From Phoronis australis (taxonomy: Eukaryota; Phoronida; Phoronidae), in NCBI GenBank assembly GCA_002633005.1, contig NMRA01000011.1:1552093-1612092 (forward strand): DNA of 60,000 bases, read 5' to 3'. The position numbers and the translations under genes are program-made. Shown piece after piece: positions 39,401 to 49,358 of this stretch. The notes under the pieces are model-generated. The model was not told the origin of the DNA. It saw nothing but the letters and a program-made list of their open reading frames with translations, and did not search any database. The number at the start of each line of letters is the position of its first letter. The first letter of the stretch is position 1.

Positions 39401-39918
39401 AACAATTGGCGCGAAATTCTTACCTCCCAAAACGTCACTTCCGGATTAGACGACGCGTAATTAATTAAATTACGAAAAGCTGTAAATAAGTGAAAAATAT
39501 GTCTGGGATAATCAACGAACCTTATTTTTGATACAAATGACATGAAAAAAGGTTGCCTTTGCCTTTAAGAATCAGTGTATGTTTAATTTACCTAAGAACC
39601 GCTTCTTTCGCAAGTTACATGTACCAGTGGTCGTTCTTGCGCCGCTTTGTCCCTTGTAATTAAATGGAAGTTTTGACTTAGATATTGGGTATTTTTATTC
39701 ACATTTTATAGGAAATCAGTTAAGCGACATCAAGAAGTTTCATGTGTCGCCCAGATTTAAATTAGGTTTTCTAAAATTAGAATTTGTAGTTTCGTTTTTA
39801 CAATTTGAATTAAGTTGGAAAAATGTCTTTTTGTTGCAGAGTCTGCCTTAAGCTCGAGTTACAGGCTATCGCACATGGTTTCTGTGGGATGTTCGCGTAG
39901 CGCACGCACTAGAGAAAA
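39401..39918 (+). repeat. Duplicated segment, first copy, ends at a single N
   Basis: 39401-39918 and 39920-40437 are nearly identical (period 519). The first copy ends exactly at the lone N at 39919 and the second begins immediately after it. Differences are a few substitutions and small indels, for example the loss of a few bases near 39900. The pattern is what unmerged contig ends or alternative haplotypes produce when joined by a nominal gap. Confidence 0.85.
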
Positions 39919-39919
39919 N

Positions 39920-40437
39920 AACAATTGGCGCGAAATTCTTACCTCCCAAAACGTCACTTCCGAATTAGACGACGCGTAATTAATTAAATTACGAAAAGCT
40001 GTAAATAAGTGAAAAATATGTCTGGGATAATCAACGAACCTTATTTTTGATACAAATGACATGAAAAAGGTTGCCTTTGCCTTTAAGAATCAGTGTATGT
40101 TTAATTTACCTAAGAACCGCTTCTTTCGCAAGTTACATGTACCAGTGGTCGTTCTTGCGCCGCTTTGTCCCTTGTAATTAAATGGAAGTTTTGACTTAGA
40201 TATTGGGTATTTTTATTCACATTTTATAGGAAATCAGTTAAGCGACATCAAGAAGTTTCATGTGTCGCCCAGATTTAAATTAGGTTTTCTAAAATTAGAA
40301 TTTGTAGTTTCGTTTTTACAATTTGAATTAAGTTGGAAAAATGTCTTTTTGTTGCAGAGTCTGCCTTAAGCTCGAGTTACAGGCTATCGCACATGGTTTC
40401 TGTGGGATGTTCGCGTATTACGCACGCACTAGAGAAA
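39920..40437 (+). repeat. Duplicated segment, second copy
   Basis: Repeats 39401-39918, including the right ~165 bp of the Kolobok-like element and its downstream TTAA (40083-40086). Both copies contain 'ttgttgcag' before a short open segment (AGTCTGCC...), a possible acceptor. The 60-77 codon frames beyond it in this copy show no recognisable domain. Confidence 0.85.
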
Positions 40438-40757
40438 ACTCTAAGCTGTCAACCTTTGCATGTACTCCCACTGAGGCAGGGTACCGGAAGTACTTATCTG
40501 AATCTTACCGAAGAACACTGCGGAGCTTTCTATTTTTAGCTTGGAAGCCCGATTCAAGTAGCAAATTTATTTGATAGTATGTAATGATAACTCATTGCTC
40601 CACTCGTCTGATGGCAGGAGTTGTTTCGAATAATTGTTTGTGGTACATGGCTACACAGTTTGCTACTTTCTTACTGAGGAGTTGTTGAAAGCAAACCACT
40701 TTTCCGAATTATTGCTTCATTTCCCCCATTCAAATACACAAGGGTGGAATCAACAAG

Positions 40758-41212
40758 TGGTCGGACTTCAAAATCACTTGACCAGACTTCAAAACCGGTG
40801 TTCCAACTTGCATGGTGGTCGGACCTAAAAACAGGTTGGTCGGTACCTCAAAACTAGATGGCCGCGCCCAAAAAACTGGTTGGCCGGACCTAAAACGGGT
40901 TGGCTGGTGCTCAAACACGATGCCCGAACAAATCGCCGATTCATTGAACAAAGTGAACAAACGGGTACGAAAAATAAACATTAGGTGTCACTTGAATCCT
41001 TCGAGACATTCATAGCGTCTTTGAGGAAGTCCGGTGGTCGCATTTGACCACCGGCCAAATGGTTATAGCACCGTCTATCATGTTTTGGGTCCAGCCAACT
41101 ATTTTTTGGTCAGGCCATGGCGTTTGGAAGTCCGTACAGCACGTTTGATCTCCGGCCATTGTGTTTTGCAGTTCAGCCGACTGGACAAAAGCTTTTTTAA
41201 ACCGACCAATGG
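40758..41212. mobile_element. Foldback element with minisatellite arms, copy 1
   Basis: The left arm (40758 to about 40920) is built of degenerate ~21-bp units like 'ggttggtcggacctcaaaac'. A unique centre (about 40920-41030) includes 'aacaaatcgccgattcattg'. The right arm (about 41035-41212) carries the units in reverse complement ('gttttgcagttcagccgac', ending 'accgaccaa'). The whole element, centre included, matches 51093-51510 in opposite orientation. Several short forward and reverse frames cross it and are not genes. Confidence 0.75.
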
Positions 41213-41608
41213 GGCTATTCGGAAAATTTACAGTAACTAGAGGGCGCTCGTGTACTAGTGGTGATAGATTAAGCAGCCTCGATATCGCGAGCCCTTTAAA
41301 TACATGGTGAAATGGCTTGCAGCCGTGCCAACTGAATCTGAGATTGCGTGAAAAGGGTGCTTCAGTGAAAGGAAGTAAGGCAGCACGACGTACCTTATAC
41401 AAAGGTAAGGTTTGTGATTATTTTAACGATTATTTCATGTTTCTTCTACCGATGCCTGTTTACTGAGGTTCTCCCCGATGTCGACTTCGCGGCAGTCGCC
41501 AGTCGGATTAATCTTTGTTTGATGTGATGTGTGTTACGATACTTGACGCAGCACTCGGACTCATCGGCTTCCTGGGTCAGCTGACATCTCCATTTTGTCC
41601 ATAAACCG

Positions 41609-41795
41609 TGTTTGGTGGTCCGTTAACCTTGTTTCCTCGGGAATACGAGTCCGTGTACCGTGTATTTGGGTGCGTGGATCGTGTTTTGTGAGTCCGTTCC
41701 CGTGTTTGTGAGTCAGTGGACGGTGTTTGCAGGTCCGTGAGTCGTGTTCATGCGGCCGTGGGCCGTGTTTATGAGTCCGTTAACCGTGTAGTTTA
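41609..41795. repeat. Minisatellite, ~20-22-bp unit
   Basis: About nine degenerate units of the type 'gagtccgtggaccgtgtttgt' lie in direct orientation. It is close to the foldback element, but its unit differs (GTCCGTG rather than GGTCGGAC). Confidence 0.8.
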
Positions 41796-42597
41796 CTGGG
41801 TACCTTGAATGTTTCCTTTAAAATATAAACATTATTTGGTAACGAGAGGGAATGAAAGAGAACCTTATGGTGAACACGTTACATGCAATCGCCTAAATCT
41901 CGGCAATGCTTGTACTTGACGACCCTACGATACTCGTGCTACAAATTCGAGTAAAATCTCGAGCTTTCGAGATCAGACTCGAACTTAGTGCTGGGGCCTT
42001 CAAGTTCAAACTATGATTAAAAAGTTTATATTATGTTTCATTGTAGTGAATAAAGCGACAATTTCAAGGAATTTGCGTTCCCAAGTAGTCTAAGGCGTGT
42101 CGGCAGCTTCCGACGAACGTTTAAATAATTTAGGTGCCACCAAATCAAGGTTTCATTTCCCACCGACAGTCGCTCGGTTTGCGCAACCGCTTGGTCTTCG
42201 TAATATGGTTAGTTTCGTTAATCGCCGACAGGATCGAATTCCCCAAACACTCTCGATTTATGAAATGACTGAATTGATCTACGAATAATGATTGGTTTTA
42301 ACAAGCTGCACTGAATCTTTTGAACAGGATTGATGTTCTCTGGATATTTTGTTTATGATTGAAATGAATGATTCCCCACGTTCCATTTCATTGTGACGCC
42401 TCCCTTTATCTAAAACGTCAACCTTCACGTATTTATTACGGTGCGTAAGTGCCAACTGGTGATATCGTCTTCATAGAGTTTGCCTCTGAGCATACAACAA
42501 ACTAACAGCAAAGTGTCGTGACGGTGTATATGTGTGAGAGTGCATGGTTTCGCGCATTGAAGCGTGTCGTTGGTGAGCTTGGACGCACAGCGTGAAA
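41796..42597. promoter_or_regulatory. Upstream region of the 42607 gene, no defined element
   Basis: This would hold the promoter and 5' UTR of the following gene. I see no convincing TATA box, and an in-frame TGA at 42598-42600 closes the reading frame just before the start. Otherwise featureless. Confidence 0.3.
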
Positions 42598-42606
42598 TGA
42601 TTTGAA

Positions 42607-43479
42607 ATGAATGACGCTATAGCAGAACCGGTCGGTTATACTCAGCATGTCTCTACAAATGTCACGAAGAGTATTTTAAAAGTATCTAATGATGGACAAA
42701 TTGAAGCTAAGAGTACTGGGGCAATTAGCTTCAATCGAGAATCTTCAAAAAAGATGTCCATCTCAAAGGGATGCACGTTTTCGGAAACAACGTCAGAAAG
42801 AAATTGTCACAGTGGCAGCCGATTGCGGAAGGCAGTTAATAAAAGCAGAAACAAGTACAAACCTCTTTTTCTTTTAGATGTCGGCTGTTTTTTCATACCT
42901 GTCAGCTCACCCAAGGCACTGTCCTGTTCAGGGGCTATAATGCCCCTTTCATTAAGCCTCGTCATTCTCACCATTCCACTGTGGGTTACCAGTGCTGAGC
43001 TACGACAAGAGGACGACAGCGACATTTACGAAACTTTGGCAGTCGTAGGAGCGACGTTAGGTGGGGTTTTCCTTTTGATTACTCTCTTCACATTTATTCT
43101 TATATTTATTGTTTACAGAAAAATGATTTATCTACGTACTTCAGTCTCCATACACCCCTCAATACGAGATATGCTGAGAGCGAAATCACAAGGCAGAGCT
43201 GGCTCAAGAGGAAGTCCCTGTTCGTCGAAAACATTGCGAAATCCTGAAAAGGAACCAGAGGAACCTAGCAAACGTTTAGTAACTGTCAATGGACCAACAA
43301 TTAAGTTTTCTAACGTGTCTCGAGGAAGTGACTTGCAGAACTCGTTAGGTAGCTTTGATAAGAGGAGCAGAAAATCTCTTGGAATGAAAAGTGGGGAAGA
43401 TAGTTTAAGGAACATCAAGGCAAAAACTGTTGAACTTGTTGTTGTTCGTCCAATGAGCGATGTACTTTCAGATTGCTAA
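42607..43479 (+). CDS. Uncharacterised two-membrane-segment protein (paralogue 1, 290 aa)
   Basis: An intact 290-codon single-exon frame. An in-frame TGA at 42598 makes 42607 the first available Met, and AATAAA (43487-43492) follows the stop by 7 bases. Residues 1-100 are hydrophilic, Ser/Lys/Arg-rich. Hydrophobic segments are 111-130 (ending VTSA) and 143-170, separated by a 12-residue acidic stretch (ELRQEDDSDIYE). Basic RK at 171-172 starts a polar 120-residue tail rich in Ser and basic residues. Residues 101-175 align with residues 278-353 of the neighbouring minus-strand gene, about half identical (shared TLA-VG-TL-GVFLL). Two readings are possible. Either it is a hairpin with both termini cytosolic, or translation starts at Met112 (42940), making MPLSLSLVILTIPLWVTSA a signal peptide before a tiny ectodomain and one membrane pass. 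Open sequence upstream of Met112 favours the first. I do not recognise the family. Confidence 0.75.
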   Translation: MNDAIAEPVGYTQHVSTNVTKSILKVSNDGQIEAKSTGAISFNRESSKKMSISKGCTFSETTSERNCHSGSRLRKAVNKSRNKYKPLFLLDVGCFFIPVSSPKALSCSGAIMPLSLSLVILTIPLWVTSAELRQEDDSDIYETLAVVGATLGGVFLLITLFTFILIFIVYRKMIYLRTSVSIHPSIRDMLRAKSQGRAGSRGSPCSSKTLRNPEKEPEEPSKRLVTVNGPTIKFSNVSRGSDLQNSLGSFDKRSRKSLGMKSGEDSLRNIKAKTVELVVVRPMSDVLSDC

Positions 43480-43486
43480 GCATGCT

Positions 43487-43492
43487 AATAAA
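43487..43492 (+). terminator. Polyadenylation signal of paralogue 1
   Basis: AATAAA shortly after the stop codon, correctly oriented for the 42607-43479 gene. Confidence 0.6.
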
Positions 43493-43656
43493 ATTGACTG
43501 GCATCTTCCTATAGGAACGATTTATATCAAATCATTTACTCGATTAATGAATTGCCTTTTTGTAACTTTGGTCTGGTAACAGTTGTATTAAAATCATGGA
43601 AAATACCGACTGTACATGTATTGTGGATATGAATACCAATAATAGGGCCCTCTGTG

Positions 43657-43662
43657 TTTATT
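43657..43662 (-). terminator. Polyadenylation signal of paralogue 2
   Basis: TTTATT on the plus strand reads AATAAA on the minus strand, about 25 bases after the stop of the 43687-44874 gene. The two genes' transcripts therefore end within the same ~207-bp spacer. Confidence 0.6.
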
Positions 43663-43686
43663 TTTGACACCAGGTGGAAAAACGGC

Positions 43687-44874
43687 TTAGACACAAGAAT
43701 CTTCTGCCTGGCTTTTCCGTGGTGAAGTCGGACTTGTGCATGACTTCTGTGATTGTTTTTCCCCTCTGCTTATCTGTGTCGATAGTTTCTGAAGTTTACT
43801 GTCCGAGATGGGTCTGTAAATGGTGCGTCGAAAAATTATAAAAATTACAAACATTGTTCCTATAGATACCAACAAAAACACCCCTGCAAGGGTGCCGCCA
43901 ACAATGGCTAGCGTGATGTAGACGTCATTTTTATCATTGTCACCTCGTAGCTTTGCACTGGTCAACCACATTGGAGTAACGAGAATAAAGAATGTTACTG
44001 AAACGGGCATAACTCGACCAGAATACAAGAGAATTCTTGGAGAATCCGACCGAACATATCTGCTCCCAATCCCAAATAAGAATAAGTCCACGAAAAGGCG
44101 CGAACTAACTTGTTTTCGAGGCTTGTCGGCCATGTTTTGAGACTTTGTACTACTTTTTCGTTTTGTTTCTTCTGTTCGCTCATGTACGATAGTTCCCGGA
44201 TGTTGATGTTTTTTTACTTCAAAATTATTTGGGGAGGCTTTGTTGTGACTTGTTGGTTGGCTACCTTGGCGACTGTCATTTTGTTGATTATTTTGAATAC
44301 CAGACACTGGATTCTTGACGGTATCACTCTTTCTGGGTATTTTTCTATTTATGTGTTTCTTCTCAGTACTTTGTTTGCTCCACTGTCGCCCATCCAGGCC
44401 TCCACGTTGCTGCTGAAATTTGACTGAATGCTTGGTACATTCTCTTATTGACCAACGACTTAGCTTGCGCTGTCGTTGCTGCTGGCTGCTGCCCTGTTTA
44501 ATATCAGTTCTTGTCGATTGGTTGGTTTCTAATGTGTCATTATTGCTACCGGGTATTTCTGATTTCCTTCTATTCTCAAGATAATTGAGTAAATGTACAT
44601 GTACATTTTGATTTCCACCCTGCTTGAGTTGACACTCTGGTATGTAATTTTGTTTTCTTTTGGACAATTCATCGTAATTGTCAATATGCTGATTGTCTGT
44701 TTTGTGACACACTTTTTTGTCTTTAACTCCCGGCTCCCTTTCGCTGCATTGATCAGCGCTTTGCGTAACACGAATGTCTTCCAAGAAGAGAAGGTGTTCT
44801 ACTCCAGTAGCTAAATGCCCGCTGCTTCGTGAACATTGTTTGTCATCGTTATGCTTTGCACTCTTCCCTGACAT
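43687..44874 (-). CDS. Uncharacterised two-membrane-segment protein (paralogue 2, 395 aa)
   Basis: An intact 395-codon single-exon frame, the longest unbroken one in the window. An in-frame stop at 44908-44910 precedes it. Residues 1-255 are very hydrophilic and rich in Gln, Asn, Ser, Lys and Arg (for example QQQRQRKLSRW), probably disordered. Hydrophobic segments are 288-307 (MPVSVTFFILVTPMWLTSA) and 320-348, flanking a charged loop (KLRGDNDKNDVYI). FRR at 348-350 opens a short 46-residue tail with SPTSP and a C-terminal S-C-V, which fits a class I PDZ-ligand pattern. That last point is inference only. The module at 278-353 is homologous to paralogue 1, while the N-termini are not obviously related. 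Met289 (44010) could begin a signal peptide, but the long open frame upstream argues that the N-terminus is translated. Function unknown. Confidence 0.75.
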   Translation of the reverse strand: MSGKSAKHNDDKQCSRSSGHLATGVEHLLFLEDIRVTQSADQCSEREPGVKDKKVCHKTDNQHIDNYDELSKRKQNYIPECQLKQGGNQNVHVHLLNYLENRRKSEIPGSNNDTLETNQSTRTDIKQGSSQQQRQRKLSRWSIRECTKHSVKFQQQRGGLDGRQWSKQSTEKKHINRKIPRKSDTVKNPVSGIQNNQQNDSRQGSQPTSHNKASPNNFEVKKHQHPGTIVHERTEETKRKSSTKSQNMADKPRKQVSSRLFVDLFLFGIGSRYVRSDSPRILLYSGRVMPVSVTFFILVTPMWLTSAKLRGDNDKNDVYITLAIVGGTLAGVFLLVSIGTMFVIFIIFRRTIYRPISDSKLQKLSTQISRGEKQSQKSCTSPTSPRKSQAEDSCV

Positions 44875-44910
44875 GATCTTCGTTGAGTGAACATAAAATG
44901 CGGAATACTA

Positions 44911-45444
44911 CCCTTTCACTGAGTTCACAATAATGGTAATTTGAAAATTTAGAATACAACATAACCTTGTCATGCTTGGAATAGCAATAACGTGATCGTT
45001 AACTCACGTACAGGAATGCTTAATAAACTCACACGGCCATGAACGCGAAATGTTACTAGAGGTTTTGAAAAATTTGTACCTTACTCAGGTCAATGCGGAA
45101 GCCGTTTCTGTTTGAGTGACTATGAAACAAGAATAAAGTCGGCAAAATAGAATAAAATCAAACGAAAATACCTCCGAAATTACTTAATTGTTTAAAATCA
45201 CCAATTCCATATCAAAAACGCAAAGAAACAACCACTCCAGTAAAACTAGCGTCAAATTAGCGCTCGTAGACACTATCTGAGGATATGTTAATTAGCTGAT
45301 CTCAGTTCCAAGCATTTATTGCTCGATACATATTAGGTGGAAACGAGACAACCAATCACAGCTTTAGTCATCCTCCACTGTTATTAGTGTGAAAAGTTGT
45401 TAGATATTGCTTTTCGTTTCCCGTGGTATAGGGTATCATAAAGA
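44911..45444. other. Upstream region of paralogue 2, no defined element
   Basis: This would contain the minus-strand promoter of the 44874 gene. It is A/T-rich, with no TATA box or known site I can defend. Confidence 0.3.
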
Positions 45445-45720
45445 ATGGCGAAGTGTTGCGTTTGTAGAGGTTATGCCAATTTGGTATTCAACCACGCTGT
45501 GACAATTGTTACTGTTTCGCAGGGCATCAGAGAAGCGTGGGTATGGCACACGTTTATACAAGAAACTCGCGTGTTGGTGGACATGACACAGTTCAAACGT
45601 ACGTCACATTCAAGTCCGTGGAGCATAGTGCCCGATTGCATGAGGCAGTCCAAATTTGGGACTTTACTAAGTTTCCTAAATCTTTTGGGTATGTGTTTCG
45701 TTCTATACTCACAGATGTAA
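45445..45720 (+). pseudogene. Degenerate THAP-like fragment (copy B of dispersed repeat)
   Basis: A 91-codon frame begins MAKCCVCRGYAN, reminiscent of the start of a THAP finger (M-x-K-C-C-V-x-G-C-x-N) with Tyr where a Cys ligand is expected. REAW could be the conserved Trp region. A second frame reads TRNSRV followed by G-G-H, like the NSRVC-x2-H end of the domain with its Cys missing. Positions 45485-45595 match 1375-1485 in inverse orientation, so this is a dispersed element, not a single-copy gene. The rest of the frame has no recognisable feature. The THAP assignment is an inference from a few positions. Confidence 0.4.
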
Positions 45721-46734
45721 TATTTTTCTATCATTTTATCTTTATTAAGAGCTCCTCTTTGATTATTGACATTTTCTAATACTATCAATAAAAACTGAGC
45801 GCTTAATTCAGTCAAAATATTTACGCACTTAGCACGTAAACTAGGGGCGTTGAATGAGTAGATCACTACTTATGTTCAATAATATTGAGAACCAACGTAG
45901 TGTTCACTCTTGATTTGTATCTAATCCAGAGATTGACTTTCTAATGAAAACAAAACAGTATAAGAAAGGAAAATCGGTGTTGGCAGCAGTCCACCAAGAT
46001 ACGCAATAGATTTAGGGAAGATAGTTGAGTACGGGACTGTTTCATGCAACCGGGTACAGCCAGAAACATTCAATGGAGTTTTAATTTTAGTTTGTGTGTG
46101 CGTGTGTGTGTATGTGCTATTTCAAGTGTCTGATTCAGACAACTGGCAACTATGGCTACAGTCCATATGCGAGTGATATCCCAGACGACCGACAGTGGCA
46201 CTGCGCGCTACCTCTCCGATTTCGTCGTCTGCTCCACCGTGAAATGAAGAAAATTACTCCATTTTTTCAAATAAAACGGAAGCTGAGTGACTATGGAGAA
46301 ATACACTCTTTCACAGTGGTACGAAACTTTTCAGTATAGGTGGAGCTTTGTCGGAGAGTAATGGAGAATCAGAAGGTGCTGGTAAGACGTAAATTTTAAT
46401 CGAAACTTCAGTGAATTACTCCGAATCTCATAATTCTCTCTTTGTCAAACATTAAACTTATGACGATTTGCAAAGCAAGCGCGTGGTTAATGCCAACACG
46501 AAAAAAGGATTTGGTCTTTTGGGCAACTTAAAGAGGTCCCGCCATGTATTTCCTTAGATTTTGAGGTTTCGGTTAGCTAATATGAATTGAATACCATAAA
46601 ATCTAACTAAATAAGCACTTTTATGCCAAATAATCGCGATTTTTTTAGTTTTGAAGACAAATTTATTAGTTTTTTTCCAAATGATGTAATGGTCAGAAGA
46701 CGTTTGGTCACTTGATTGTAATGGCGGAACACAG
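45721..46734. other. Non-coding stretch
   Basis: A short GT-rich patch lies at 46094-46118. No gene or recognisable repeat otherwise. Confidence 0.5.
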
Positions 46735-48840
46735 CAGATCAGAAGACGAGGACGATTTCCAGGATTGCCAAAGAAATTACCATGCCCTTGACCAAACTGT
46801 TTAACAAACTTCTTCAGCTAGGTAAATATCCGTCTTCTTGGAAACATGGAATTATGGTCCCTATACACAAAAAAGACTCCAAAACTGAAATTTCAAATTA
46901 TCGCTCAATAACTTTACTTAACACCGTATCCAAAATCTTCGAGAAGATCGTTGCTCAAAGTATTCTTACATTTCTCAAACAAAACAACTTGATCTATCAT
47001 CGTCAATTTGTTTTTTTGCCTTGAAACAGCACCGTGGCACAGTTTGTTGAAATGGTACATGACATTCATTTACATTTTGAGAAGGGCGAGAGTGTCAGGT
47101 CCATTTTTCAAGATATAGCTTGTGCTTTCAACTGTGTCCCTCACGAACTTCTACTTCACAAACTTCGATCCTATGGCATTACTGGTAATCTTTTAACCAT
47201 GATCACCTCATATCTCTCCGATAGAACATACAGTGTTCGTGTCGACGGCGTACTTTCAACTTTATCCCCTCCTGGATTTGTACTGTAAACGCAGTTGTAC
47301 AGCAGGGTAGCGCATTGAGTCTTCTTCTCTTCTTGGATTATATTAATGTCCTTCCTGATAACCTGTCATGTAGCACATACCTTTATGCAGATGACACGGC
47401 GCTTTTTTATCCCTTTGCAGGGAGCAGCCCTGAAAGTTCTTTGCAGCTTCAACACGACTTAAATTAACTCAGCTATTGGTCACAAGAATGGAGAATGAAT
47501 TTTAAACCAGAAAAAAACGTTGACCTCACCTTCTCCAAATCTATTAATGCTCTCTTTCTTGTTGACCCGTCTTATGACCTTAAACTTAATGATGAAATCA
47601 TTCCTAGAAAACAGTCGAACAGACAACTTGGTGTACTGTTAGATGAAAAATTCTCATTCACACCTCACGTTCGTGAGCTCGTACAAAAAACCCAGAAACT
47701 AATTAACCCACTTAAGCTTGTCTCTCGTCATCTGAATTCTACACATTTAGAAGTTTTGTTCAAATCCTTTGTACTTTCACACATTGATTATTGTGATATC
47801 ATATATCAGTCAGCCAATACGGGTGCACTCCAACATTTGGAGAAATTACAGTATCAAGCTGCCTTACTTATAACCGGAGCTTACAGGGAATCCAATAGTG
47901 TTAAGGTTTTGAAAAGTCTCAAGTGGCCCAAACTGTCTACTCCACGCAATCTTCACATAACCACATTTACTTTCAAAGTAAAAAACAACGTCAGCAACGC
48001 CTCTGTCAAAAAAAATTTGATCTATATACTAGGCAAGGCCATCGTAGTAATTTGAGATCCTCCACCCCATATGCAATTCCTCCGTCGTTCAGTCAGGCAT
48101 TCGGAAGGTCTATAGTCATGATGTGCATCAACAACTGGAATTTTCTTCCAGTCTCTGTAAAGGAAAGCAACTCTTTTACGAGTATAAAAAAATAATTTTA
48201 TAACTGTTTTTCACAATTTTGATAACTCAGCACCCTTAACTCAATTCTCCCTTCCCTGCGATAACGAAATAGCATTTTAGAGATCAAGATGTGGTCTTTT
48301 CCTTCAATTCTGACAAGTTTAGGCATAACTTTAGTAATGTTTCTCCAAACTGTAAATGTGGTGACCATCAATCTTATCCTCATATTTTCTTCAAATGTCC
48401 CCTCATCGAATACCTAAGAGACTTACTCTTTCGTGCGCTCAATGAAAACCAATATATTATTAATGTTCTCAATTCTTATTATAATATCCCTAGTAAAGTT
48501 ACATTATAATTGAATGTGGTAGTCCTAACTTTAACGTCGTTCTCAATGAATTCCTCCTAAGCAAATTTTTATGTACCGTTTATCAATATTGCTGCTTCTG
48601 ATTTCCATACATGAATCTGTACATGCTTTTGTTTTTATTTATTCGTAATAGCATATCTAAATATTGGAATACTTATATTAGATACTACTTAAATGTATAT
48701 ACCTCTATCTATGTTAGTTTCATTTATGAATTGTTTACAACCCAGATATAATGCTTCGCGATTTCTGGGTTTGACATCATTTCTTTGTATGTCTTGTGTA
48801 TTCTTCAATACATATATATCACTTAAAAAATATAATAAAA
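46735..48840 (+). mobile_element. 5'-truncated non-LTR retrotransposon (LINE)
   Basis: Reverse-transcriptase homology begins abruptly at about 46764 with no endonuclease domain upstream, as expected from the 5' truncation typical of LINEs. Coding similarity ends near 48509. It is followed by a ~330-bp A/T-rich tail ending in 'aaaaaatataataaaaaa', probably the 3' UTR. No target-site duplication is obvious. The protein style (YADD box, Zn-knuckle-like C-terminus) fits a jockey/CR1-type clade, but the clade is not certain. Confidence 0.8.
46764..48509 (+). pseudogene. LINE reverse transcriptase pseudogene
   Basis: In life this enzyme copies element RNA into the genome at a nicked target. In order: KYPSSWKHGIMVPIHKK and YRSITLLNTVSKIFEK (RT fingers), DIACAFNCVPH in place of the DxxxAFD catalytic block, TYLYADDTALF (YADD at 47384-47395), and LGVLLDEKF and SHIDYC (thumb region). 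A far C-terminal CKCGDHQSYPHIFFKCPL (Cys-Cys-His-Cys, zinc-knuckle-like) lies in the 48291-48509 frame. Breaks: stop at 47022-47024, frameshift near 47280, stop at 47465-47467, a frameshift near 48000, a stop at 48196-48198 and a further frame change before 48291. The first catalytic Asp motif reads AFN, so a key residue is also changed. Inactive. Confidence 0.9.
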
Positions 48841-48853
48841 AATTCTAGAAGTT

Positions 48854-48935
48854 GTTCTAAAGCCCCCTCGACACCCTCGACCCCCACATCCCTCGACCAA
48901 CCGTGGCGATCCGCTTGACCCACCACCCCCTTTAG
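48854..48935. repeat. C-rich 'CCCTCGACCCCCACATCCC' repeat, solo end
   Basis: The phrase 'gttctaaagccccctcgac...cccccacatccc' matches the left end of the inverted-repeat element at 53866-54693. The opposite strand is G-rich with several G runs and could form a quadruplex. No partner end was found nearby. Confidence 0.6.
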
Positions 48936-49358
48936 CCGCGACCTGTGGCAATAGTGGTATTTTTGCGCTTTTTACATGTACATATAGCATGATCTTATTA
49001 CCTCGCTGAGTGGCTTGAAGACTTTTACGCCAAAAGACTTTTAAGTTAAATCTGCCGTCATGTGGTTGAACAGAGAGGTCGACAATCATTGCCTCGCAGG
49101 TTTTTGCGAAAATAGAATCAAAAGAAAAGCACATCCAAGTAAGAAAATCGAAGACTTTTCTTAAAATGCTCCGAACAACTGTTGGAGTGTTGTTTGAGAT
49201 AAAATCAATGTAATTCTCAGTTGAAGGTTGGGCCTTTCATCATGATCCATGCTTCATTGTCACCAATTTTGTCTCTTCATTGTAATTATTTAGTGTCACG
49301 TATGGGACTGTCGTTCACGACGTTTAATGTATTTTACCCCTTATGAAAAATATTCTTG
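48936..49358. other. Non-coding stretch
   Basis: No gene or repeat recognised. Confidence 0.5.

Larger units (their letters stand above)
38256..39564 (+). mobile_element. Kolobok-like DNA transposon, 1.3 kb, ~310-bp inverted arms, TTAA target
   Basis: Both outer junctions are TTAA (38252-38255 and 39565-39568), and both ends begin AGGC inward. The left arm (38256 to about 38570) and the inverted right arm (about 39255 to 39564) match along almost their full length. They share GAAGTGACGTTTTGGGAGG, the 'tcgcgcca' block, 'agtctga-tgtgagag' and the THAP start. TTAA targets with a THAP-containing transposase are characteristic of Kolobok elements. The catalytic core of a transposase is absent, so this is non-autonomous. 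A truncated relative lies at 56911-57250. Confidence 0.75.

Noticed and set aside
40333-40574. Exon after 'ttgttgcag' (frames of 68 and 77 codons)
   Set aside because: The acceptor-like site is duplicated with the haplotype repeat, and neither frame contains a recognisable domain or links to another exon; too weak to call.
45471-45866. 131-codon minus-strand frame
   Set aside because: It is antisense to the dispersed THAP-like repeat shared with 1375-1485, so the openness is probably incidental; no domain seen.
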